A stretch of DNA of 9,739 nucleotides from DATDRS01 sp035291605 (lineage in GTDB: Bacteria > Chloroflexota > Anaerolineae > Anaerolineales > UBA6663), in assembly GCA_035291605.1 (NCBI GenBank), contig DATDRS010000023.1, positions 1 to 9,739 of the forward strand, read 5' to 3'. Made by a program: the position numbers and the translations under genes. Every line of letters begins with the position of its first letter. Position 1 is the first letter of the stretch. Positions 1-5,138 of this stretch are shown one piece after another. The notes below the pieces were generated by a model. It saw only the letters and a list, made by a program, of their open reading frames with translations. It was not told the origin of the DNA and ran no database searches.

Positions 1-1040
1 ACCATGCGGCAGACGTAATTCCGCCCGGTGTTACCCGGCACCACGCCGTCGGCGATGAGGAAGGAGGCGGCTCGCGCGTGGTCGGCGATGACGCGGTAGG
101 GCGTGAGATTCGCCGCCCGCTCATCGTCGTTGTGCTCGGCCATCTCCTGCACCTTGTCCAGCAGCGGCGTGAACAGATCGGTCTTGTAGTTCGAGTCCAC
201 GCCCTGCATCACCGAGACGATGCGCTCGAAGCCCATACCCGTGTCCACGTGCTTCTTGGGGAGCGGAGTGAGGTCGGCGGCCTTCGGGCCGGTGCGGTTG
301 TACTGGATGAAAACCAGGTTCCACAGTTCGAGGAAGCGCTGGCAGTCGCCGTTCACGCGGCAGGCGTGGCCCGGCGTGTCCTGCTGGTCGCAGTACTCGG
401 GGCCGCGGTCAATGTGGACTTCGCTGTCCGGGCCGCAGGGGCCGACCTCGGCCATCTCCCAGAAGTTGTCTTTGCGCCCGAAGAACAGCAGATGGCTGTG
501 GTCGAAGCCCGGCTGCTGTTTCCAGATGTCGGCGGCCTCGTCGTCCCGGGGGATGACGCCCTGTTCGTCCTCAAAGCACGTGGCCCACAGGTTGTCTTTG
601 GGCAGGCCGTAGACCTCGGTCAGCAGTTGCCACGCCCACGCGATGGCTTCCTGCTTATAGTAATCGCCGAACGACCAGTTGCCGAGCATCTCGAAGAACG
701 TGTGATGCGAGTCGTCGCGCCCCACGTCGTCGAGGTCATTGTGTTTGCCCGCAACGCGCAGGCACTTCTGCACGTCGGCCACGCGGGTGTAGGGGCGCTG
801 GTCGGTGCCGAGGAAGACGTCTTTGAACTGCACCATCCCGGAGTTGGTGAACAGCAGCGTCTGGTCGCCGCCCGGCACGAGCGACATGGACGGGACAATC
901 GTGTGCCCGTGCTCGGCGAAGAAGTCGAGGAAGGACTGACGGATCTCCGTGCCAGTCATCTGGCTGGCCGTCCTGGCCTTCCCGCCGGTTTTCGCGGCGG
1001 ACTTCCTGGAAGGCGCGGGCGAGGCAGATTTCTTGGACAT
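1..1040 (-). CDS. alaS: alanyl-tRNA synthetase, N-terminal part (3' end beyond window)
   Basis: Class II aminoacyl-tRNA synthetase that activates alanine and charges tRNA-Ala in the cytoplasm. The 346 visible codons cover the catalytic core; the editing and C-terminal domains lie beyond position 1. Reading the minus strand from ATG 1040-1038 shows motif 1 around residues 53-78 (LVPGGDQTLLFTNSGM), motif 2 at 112-127 (HHTFFEMLGNWSFGDY), the GPCGPDSEVHID segment at 200-211 and motif 3 at 266-275 (DTGMGFERIV). The visible part ends in GRNYVCRM. The first 27 residues are a Lys/Ser/Ala-rich extension before MTGTEIRQSFLDFF, so an internal start at 959 is possible. I prefer 1040 because a GGAG sits about 10 nt upstream and a perfect TATAAT lies at 1076-1081. 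Divergent from tyrS. Confidence 0.97.
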   Translation of the reverse strand, partial: MSKKSASPAPSRKSAAKTGGKARTASQMTGTEIRQSFLDFFAEHGHTIVPSMSLVPGGDQTLLFTNSGMVQFKDVFLGTDQRPYTRVADVQKCLRVAGKHNDLDDVGRDDSHHTFFEMLGNWSFGDYYKQEAIAWAWQLLTEVYGLPKDNLWATCFEDEQGVIPRDDEAADIWKQQPGFDHSHLLFFGRKDNFWEMAEVGPCGPDSEVHIDRGPEYCDQQDTPGHACRVNGDCQRFLELWNLVFIQYNRTGPKAADLTPLPKKHVDTGMGFERIVSVMQGVDSNYKTDLFTPLLDKVQEMAEHNDDERAANLTPYRVIADHARAASFLIADGVVPGNTGRNYVCRM

Positions 1041-1075
1041 TCGAAAAACACTCCATGGCTCAAGGATCGCGGCGG

Positions 1076-1105
1076 ATTATACGCGAGAAGAAGAGCGGAT
1101 AGCAA
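1076..1105 (-). promoter_or_regulatory. predicted sigma-70-type promoter of alaS
   Basis: On the minus strand TATAAT (1081-1076) is preceded after an 18-nt spacer by TTGCTA (1105-1100), which matches TTGACA at four positions. Initiation would fall near 1069 and give a leader of about 30 nt. The -35 hexamer lies inside one of the degenerate GGATAGCAAATGG words that fill this region. Confidence 0.6.
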
Positions 1106-1175
1106 ATGGGATGGCAGATCGCGGATAGCAGATGGCAAATGGCGGATAGCAAATGTCGAATGACAAATGACAAAA
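1095..1175. repeat. degenerate tandem words, GGATAGCAAATGGC family
   Basis: Imperfect repeats of GCGGATAGCAAATGG, GATGGCAGATCGC, GGATAGCAGATGGC, AAATGGCGGATAGC and AAATGTCGAATGACA run head to tail between the divergent alaS and tyrS genes. The units drift in length and sequence, so this is low-complexity word repetition and not a strict microsatellite. Both strands read open over part of it, but the resulting peptides look repeat-derived and no ribosome binding site supports them. Confidence 0.75.
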
Positions 1176-1190
1176 TGATCAAGGTCGTCT

Positions 1191-1240
1191 GGTGACTGAT
1201 GACTGATCACTGATGACTGGTGACTGATGACTGTCTACTG
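1191..1240. repeat. degenerate tandem repeat, TGATGACTGA family
   Basis: The words TGACTGATGACTGATCAC, TGATGACTGG, TGACTGATGACTG and CTACTGACT form about 50 bp of imperfect repetition with a period near 7-10 bp, directly upstream of the tyrS -10 box. It differs in sequence from the adjacent GGATAGCAAATGG array. Confidence 0.8.
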
Positions 1241-1253
1241 ACTCCTGTATAAT
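1227..1253 (+). promoter_or_regulatory. predicted tyrS promoter
   Basis: A perfect TATAAT at 1248-1253 lies 27 nt before the tyrS start codon. The only -35-like hexamer nearby is ATGACT (1227-1232, four matches to TTGACA) with a short 15-nt spacer, supplied by the TGATGACTGA repeat. The -10 is convincing and the -35 is not. I see no T-box leader: there is too little room between promoter and start. Confidence 0.5.
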
Positions 1254-1280
1254 ACACACACCCCGATTTGGAGGCGCTGA

Positions 1281-2504
1281 ATGAACCTGGACGAGCAAGT
1301 GGCTTTGTTGATGCAGGGCACGGAATATGGCGACGAGACGCTGAAAGAGAATATGACGCGCGAATTGCGCGAGAGGCTGGCGGAGGCGCAGGCCGAAGGC
1401 CGCCCGCTGCGCGTCTATTGCGGCTACGACCCGACCTCCACCGACCTGCACCTGGGGCACACGATCACCATGCTTAAACTGCGCCAATTCCAGGATCTGG
1501 GGCACGAGGTGACGTTCCTCATCGGCAGTTATACCGCGCTCGTCGGCGACCCGTCGGACAAAAACAAGGCCCGCCCGATCCTGACGCAAGAGCAAGTGGC
1601 GGAGAATTCCAAGACGTACGCGGAGCAGGCCTTCCGCGTTTTGGACAGAAGCAGGACGCGCATTCGCTACAACGGCGAGTGGCTCTCGGAACTCTCGCTG
1701 CTCGATTTGATCCGGCTCGGACAGAACTTCACGGTGCAGCAGTTCCTCGCGCGGGAGAACTTCGCCAGGCGGCTTGAGGCGGGTGAGCCGATCTTCCTGC
1801 ACGAGACGTTTTACGCGCTCATGCAGGGCTACGACGCCGTGGCGCAGCAGACTGACGTGCAGGTGGGCGGGACCGACCAGCTCTTCAACATCATCGTCGC
1901 CGGGCGGAGGTTGCAGGAAGCGATGGGGCAGCGGCCGCTGGTGGGCGTAATCACCGGCATCCTGCCGGGGACCGACGGCGTCCAGCGCATGTCCAAGTCC
2001 ATCGGCAACGTCATTCCTATCAACAGTACGCCGGAGGACATATACGGCAAGGTCATGAGCCTCCCCGACTTTACGATGCCGGTCTACTTCAAGCTGGTGA
2101 CGCGCTACAGCCCGGCGCAGATCGCCGAGATTGAGAAGGGTCTGGCCGACGGGACACGCCACCCGCGCGACGCGAAGATGGAACTCGCGCGCGAGATCGT
2201 CGCCGTCTACCACGGCGAGGACAAAGTCGCCGCCGCCGAGGAACACTTCCGGCGGGTTTTCCAGAAAGACCAGTTGCCGGAGGAGATGGAGCGCCTCCTC
2301 ATCGAGGGCGAGCCGCTGCTCGTGGAGGTGCTGGCCGGGAAAGGGCTGGTCAAGTCGAAGGGCGAGGCCCGCCGGTTAATCGAACAGAGCGGTGTGAAGG
2401 TGGATGGGCAGGTCGTGGAAGACGTCAACGCGCGGCTGGCGTTCACGGGTGATGTGGTGGTGCAGGTGGGGAAGAGGAAGTTCGTGAGACTCACCCGAAA
2501 GTAA
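1281..2504 (+). CDS. tyrS: tyrosyl-tRNA synthetase
   Basis: Class Ic aminoacyl-tRNA synthetase that charges tRNA-Tyr in the cytoplasm. The 407-aa product has the full architecture: the Rossmann catalytic domain opens with YCGYDPTSTDLHLGHT (residues 46-61, HIGH motif as HLGH at 57-60), followed by the tyrosine/tRNA-binding region with DVQVGGTDQLFNI (192-204), the KMSKS loop as RMSKS (236-240), and a C-terminal S4 RNA-binding domain (about 342-402). The DLHLGHT form and the length point to the TyrZ-like bacterial subgroup and not the classic B. subtilis TyrS type. The start is well supported: GGAGG at 1270-1274 lies 6 nt before ATG. No clear intrinsic terminator follows; a gene fragment begins almost at once. 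Confidence 0.97.
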   Translation: MNLDEQVALLMQGTEYGDETLKENMTRELRERLAEAQAEGRPLRVYCGYDPTSTDLHLGHTITMLKLRQFQDLGHEVTFLIGSYTALVGDPSDKNKARPILTQEQVAENSKTYAEQAFRVLDRSRTRIRYNGEWLSELSLLDLIRLGQNFTVQQFLARENFARRLEAGEPIFLHETFYALMQGYDAVAQQTDVQVGGTDQLFNIIVAGRRLQEAMGQRPLVGVITGILPGTDGVQRMSKSIGNVIPINSTPEDIYGKVMSLPDFTMPVYFKLVTRYSPAQIAEIEKGLADGTRHPRDAKMELAREIVAVYHGEDKVAAAEEHFRRVFQKDQLPEEMERLLIEGEPLLVEVLAGKGLVKSKGEARRLIEQSGVKVDGQVVEDVNARLAFTGDVVVQVGKRKFVRLTRK

Positions 2505-2506
2505 AA

Positions 2507-2626
2507 GCCCTGCTTCCGTATGAAGGCCTTCTTGCCCATTGGGAAAGCGAGATCAGTGCCTTTACGGTTCGCTTACGCCGATTAGAAGATCGGTTGGCCC
2601 AGCGACAGAGGAGAGGGAGGTCATAA
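2507..2626 (+). pseudogene. 3' fragment of an unidentified gene, coupled to the next ORF
   Basis: In the frame ending at TAA 2624-2626 the sequence reads as a plausible protein tail, beginning LLPYEGLLAHWESEIS and ending in an Arg/Gln-rich stretch (LAQRQRRGRS). It is amphipathic, with regularly spaced Leu, Glu and Arg. No ATG, GTG or TTG in this frame gives a complete gene, and further upstream the frame runs into tyrS in another phase, so the 5' part looks lost. Its stop codon directly abuts the ATG of the 93-aa gene, the arrangement expected of a two-gene operon whose first gene was truncated next to tyrS. I do not recognise the family. It could also be chance open frame. Confidence 0.4.
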
Positions 2627-2908
2627 ATGACAATCGAGGTTAGAGATGAACTGAGCGTGGTTCTGAAAACGGCTGGGTTTAGTGAAAAGATCGCTATGCT
2701 CGCCATGCACTTGTCCGAGATCGAAGAAGAAACCGGAACGGTGCTCGACTTGATGACGGCGTTGCGCTCCCATGCTTACCGCGGTGATGCAGAAGCCACG
2801 CAAGAATCGCTGTCTGAATTGGCGATTGCGCTGGAACACTTACAGCACCATAGCACTGAGGCGTTGCCTGATCTGCACAAGGCGTTGGGTATTGAGTCAG
2901 GCCCTTGA
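2627..2908 (+). CDS. hypothetical protein, 93 aa, helical and acidic
   Basis: A small soluble protein of unknown function. The start is strongly supported by a purine-rich ribosome binding site (AGGGAGG, 2614-2620) 6 nt before ATG. The sequence is predicted mostly helical, rich in Glu and Leu (for example LSEIEEETGTVLDLM at residues 29-43 and LAIALEHLQHHS at 65-76), with no signal peptide, membrane segment, Cys pair or recognisable catalytic motif. ATG follows directly on the stop of the upstream fragment, suggesting translational coupling and a former partner. Size and pairing would fit a toxin-antitoxin-like or accessory module, but no motif shows this. Base composition is more AT-rich than tyrS or alaS, consistent with acquired DNA. 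Confidence 0.65.
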   Translation: MTIEVRDELSVVLKTAGFSEKIAMLAMHLSEIEEETGTVLDLMTALRSHAYRGDAEATQESLSELAIALEHLQHHSTEALPDLHKALGIESGP

Positions 2909-2920
2909 GCAGCGTAGCGC

Positions 2921-2956
2921 CCAAAAATCCCAAGCCCCAAATCCCAAACTCCAAAA
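2921..2956 (+). repeat. CCCAAATCCC-family degenerate repeat, copy 1
   Basis: Reads as repeated words AAAATCCCAAGCCCC, AAATCCCAAACTCC on the plus strand. It is near-identical to the copy at 7652-7687 (inside rodA) and related to the one at 9261-9286 (inside the FHA gene, opposite orientation). Here it lies just after the 93-aa gene. Confidence 0.8.
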
Positions 2957-3159
2957 GCGAGTCGTCAATCAGGCAACTCTCTTGTGTTCTTGCGTATAGC
3001 CAATAGGGTGTGGCAGTTGCAGTGCGAGATAGCCGCAAATCACTGTGAGGCTATGCGAATGGGCCGGGGGACGTGGGCGAAAACAGTACAAATGTCTATG
3101 ACTTTGCGACGGTTGTCTATGGACTTGGCTACCCTGTTGGTGTAAAAAATAAGAGCCCT

Positions 3160-3242
3160 ACTCAGCTTCCAGCGGATTTTTAAACGGATAAGCGGATAAG
3201 GCGACGCTCAATCCGTTTAAAAATCCGCTGGAAGATCTGAGT
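3160..3242. repeat. large palindrome, 24-bp perfect arms extended to 30 bp
   Basis: The left arm 3166-3189 (starts CTTCCAGCGG, ends AAACGGAT) is exactly complementary to the right arm 3211-3234. Outside these, ACTCAG (3160-3165) pairs with CTGAGT (3237-3242), with a 2-nt AT bulge on the right. The 21-nt loop holds a minor AGCG/CGCT pairing and repeats the arm words (AGCGGATAAG beside ACGGATAAG). No U-tract follows on either strand, so it is not a standard intrinsic terminator. It may be a REP- or MITE-like mobile palindrome, a transcript-stabilising hairpin, or a protein-binding site. It contains no ORF of its own. Confidence 0.85.
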
Positions 3243-3261
3243 CGGCTTCTCGTTATGCCCG

Positions 3262-3392
3262 GAGTGGCTCAGACATATGTTCTCCACTCACTCAACCACC
3301 GGTGAACTGCTATGTCAGCAGGCAGAGCCAGTGGGGCCTGTGATCCTAACGCCAGCGTTTGAACGCGCCCCGCGCTCAAGGCTGGCGTTTTT
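3262..3392 (+). promoter_or_regulatory. structured 5' leader with alternative hairpins, possible attenuator
   Basis: Consecutive stems can be drawn by eye: GAGTGG (3262-3267) with CCACTC (3284-3289); CTGCT (3307-3311) with AGCAG (3317-3321); CAGGC (3319-3323) with GCCTG (3336-3340), which shares bases with the previous stem so that only one can form; then the long stem 3348-3389 ending in TTTTT. A second GCCAG at 3327-3331 could compete for the CTGGC arm (3382-3386) of the last stem. Mutually exclusive stems before a terminator-like hairpin and a start codon are what riboswitches or attenuators look like. I do not recognise a known riboswitch consensus. Confidence 0.4.
3348..3392 (+). terminator. 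terminator-like hairpin upstream of the RCC1 gene
   Basis: AACGCCAGC (3348-3356) pairs with GCTGGCGTT (3381-3389). Inside it TTGA (3359-3362) pairs with TCAA (3376-3379) and CGCG (3364-3367) with CGCG (3371-3374), closing on a CCC loop. T residues run from 3388 to 3392. It lies 31 nt before the start codon of the downstream gene, so it could end transcription from the small upstream gene or act as the switch of a regulated leader. Confidence 0.6.
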
Positions 3393-3423
3393 GATTCGCG
3401 CCATTCGAAAAGGAGGAATAACG

Positions 3424-5100
3424 ATGAACGGTAATGTGCTTCGCAGGCTTTTAACCGGACTGACCTTGCTGGCCCTGGCTTTTCCTGGCTGGGCTGCGAG
3501 ACCGACCCAGGCCGTTGTTCTTGCCACTGCCCCATTTGCTGTCCAATCCGTGCCCAGGGGGACGATCTCTATGCAAAGCGCCAGCGCAATCGCGACAGGA
3601 TGGCGGCATACTTGCTTACTCACCGGCAACGGCGGCGTCGAATGTTGGGGATATAACTTCAGCGGACAACTGGGGGATGGCACGACTCTCAACCGAGGCA
3701 CTCCAGCGTTTGTAGCTGGGCTGGCAAGTAACGTTGCTGCTGTGGATGGCGGATCTGGATCTGCGCACACCTGCGCAGTAACCAGTGCAGGGGGTGTCAA
3801 GTGTTGGGGGTTTAACACCTTTGGCCAACTCGGCGATGGCACGACCGCTGACCGTCTCACGCCAGTGGACGTGAGCGGGCTGGCGAATGAGGTCACAGCC
3901 ATTGCAGTGGGGGATCAGCATACCTGCGCACTGACGGTGGGGGGCGGGGTCAAATGCTGGGGGCGTAACAGCAGAGGTCAACTTGGTAATGGTTCTACCG
4001 AGGATAGCACAACACCGATGGATGTGAATGGATTGACCAGTGGCGTAATTGCTATCGCGGCTGGCCATGAGCACACCTGTGCATTGACCAACGGTGGTGG
4101 CGTCAAGTGTTGGGGAGGTAACTACTTTGGGCAATTGGGTACCGGCTCGATAGCACAGCATCCCACGCCTGTGGACGTGAGTGGGCTTACGAGTGGTGTA
4201 ATTGGTATTACAGCTGGGTATGCACATACATGTGCGGTGACCAATGGCGGCGGTGCCAAGTGCTGGGGCTATAACGCCACGGGTCAACTTGGCGATGGCA
4301 CGACGACACAGCGTAATACGCCCACTGATCCGAGCGGGCTAACAAGCGCAGTCGCCGCCATCACAGCGGGTGGTTATCAGGGCCATACCTGCACGCTGAT
4401 ATCGGGTGGAAGAGTCAAGTGCTGGGGGGACAACTCCTCTGGTCAGCTTGGCGATGGCACGACCACCCAGCGCAGTACGCCGACGGATGTAACCGGGATG
4501 GCGAGTGGTGTCACCGCTATCTCGGCGGGCGGCTCTCACACGTGCGCCTTGATAAGCGGCGGCGTCAAGTGCTGGGGAAGTAATAGTTTTGGTCAACTCG
4601 GGGATGGTACGACCACTCCCAGTAGCACGCCGGTGGACGTGATCGGGTTTTATCCGCCAGTCTCGGCTTCCGTTTCACCCAGTGGCGGTGAATTGATCTC
4701 CTCTGTGGATGACACCATCTATTCTTTCTCCGCAGGCGTCTTCACCGAAGCGGTCGTCATCACGCACACCTACCTTTCCTCCGAGGATATTCCCACAACC
4801 GTCAATTTGATTGACATCAGTCACAACTTCCAGGTGACGGCGGTGTATAGCAGCACCGGCCAGCCCGCTCAGCCCACCCAGCCATACACGCTCACCATTC
4901 AATACACGGACGCTGAGAAAGGCCCGGCGATTGAAAGCACGCTGGCCCTGTACTACTGGGATGGCGCGCAGTGGGTGCAGGAACCCACTAGCGTCCTAGA
5001 CGGCGCGGCCAACACCATCACCGCCACGCCCAACCACTTCTCGTTCTGGGCGGTCTTGGGGCAGACCCAGCGACTGTTTTTGCCGCTGATTCAGCGGTGA
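3424..5100 (+). CDS. secreted RCC1-repeat beta-propeller protein with LPL-type C-terminal tail
   Basis: A predicted exported protein of 558 aa. A signal peptide covers about residues 1-25 (basic MNGNVLRR, then a Leu/Ala core). Seven RCC1-type repeats of 51-53 aa follow, each beginning HTC (His at 62, 115, 166, 217, 268, 321, 372) and carrying KCWGxNxxGQLGDGTT, consistent with one seven-bladed propeller. Each repeat has two Cys, which could form disulfides outside the cell. After about residue 415 comes a beta-rich domain containing LALYYWDGAQWVQ, and the protein ends RLFLPLIQR. I chose ATG 3424 over an upstream in-frame codon at 3277 because AAGGAGG lies just before it, the signal peptide starts there, and the extension would translate the leader hairpins. 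Bacterial RCC1 proteins have no single role; adhesion or surface binding is a guess. GC is visibly lower than in flanking genes. Confidence 0.9.
   Translation: MNGNVLRRLLTGLTLLALAFPGWAARPTQAVVLATAPFAVQSVPRGTISMQSASAIATGWRHTCLLTGNGGVECWGYNFSGQLGDGTTLNRGTPAFVAGLASNVAAVDGGSGSAHTCAVTSAGGVKCWGFNTFGQLGDGTTADRLTPVDVSGLANEVTAIAVGDQHTCALTVGGGVKCWGRNSRGQLGNGSTEDSTTPMDVNGLTSGVIAIAAGHEHTCALTNGGGVKCWGGNYFGQLGTGSIAQHPTPVDVSGLTSGVIGITAGYAHTCAVTNGGGAKCWGYNATGQLGDGTTTQRNTPTDPSGLTSAVAAITAGGYQGHTCTLISGGRVKCWGDNSSGQLGDGTTTQRSTPTDVTGMASGVTAISAGGSHTCALISGGVKCWGSNSFGQLGDGTTTPSSTPVDVIGFYPPVSASVSPSGGELISSVDDTIYSFSAGVFTEAVVITHTYLSSEDIPTTVNLIDISHNFQVTAVYSSTGQPAQPTQPYTLTIQYTDAEKGPAIESTLALYYWDGAQWVQEPTSVLDGAANTITATPNHFSFWAVLGQTQRLFLPLIQR
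3607..4650 (+). repeat. seven tandem 153-159-bp coding repeats
   Basis: The HTC codons fall at 3607, 3766, 3919, 4072, 4225, 4384 and 4537, giving spacings of 159, 153, 153, 153, 159 and 153 bp. Blocks such as GGCGATGGCACGAC recur almost unchanged in several units, so the array probably grew by recent internal duplication. Each unit encodes one RCC1 blade. Confidence 0.9.
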
Positions 5101-5105
5101 GATGA

Positions 5106-5138
5106 AGACCCTGAAGGTCTCCAAGACCTTCAGGGTCT
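5106..5138. terminator. 15-bp perfect hairpin between convergent genes
   Basis: AGACCCTGAAGGTCT (5106-5120) and AGACCTTCAGGGTCT (5124-5138) form a perfect stem with a CCA loop, 5 nt after the RCC1 stop codon. It also contains the TGA stop (5132-5130, minus strand) of the convergent PBP gene, so both transcripts would end with the same structure. No U-tract follows on either strand, so termination would be atypical; it may instead protect 3' ends or be a dispersed palindromic repeat. Confidence 0.65.

Larger units (their letters stand above)
2909..3423. other. 515-bp noncoding stretch, lower GC
   Basis: No gene of supportable length lies here. It holds, in order, a CCCAAATCCC-type repeat (2921-2956), a weak open segment (3049-3183), a large palindrome (3160-3242) and a multi-hairpin leader (3262-3392) before the RCC1 gene. 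The open segment reads without stops to TAA 3181-3183, including NVYDFATVVYGLGYPVG, which looks protein-like; it has no start codon or ribosome binding site and may be a decayed gene end. I found no convincing -35/-10 pair for the RCC1 gene. Confidence 0.6.

Noticed and set aside
78..1163. 361-codon plus-strand open frame opposite alaS
   Set aside because: It is antisense to unmistakable AlaRS motifs; the high GC keeps opposite frames open. No ribosome binding site or recognisable domain.
1095..1240. CRISPR array in the alaS-tyrS gap
   Set aside because: The repeated words are short (7-14 bp), degenerate and not separated by unique spacers of constant length; no cas genes nearby.
1254..1280. 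T-box leader controlling tyrS
   Set aside because: Only about 27 nt lie between the -10 box and the start codon, too short for a specifier stem and antiterminator; no T-box motif is seen.
1179..2246. 355-codon minus-strand open frame opposite tyrS
   Set aside because: It overlaps the conserved TyrRS catalytic domain on the other strand, and its N-terminal region has no independent support.
3277..3423. Upstream in-frame start that would lengthen the RCC1 protein by 49 residues
   Set aside because: The extension translates the hairpin leader and terminator, lacks a ribosome binding site, and would bury the signal peptide; ATG 3424 has AAGGAGG just upstream.
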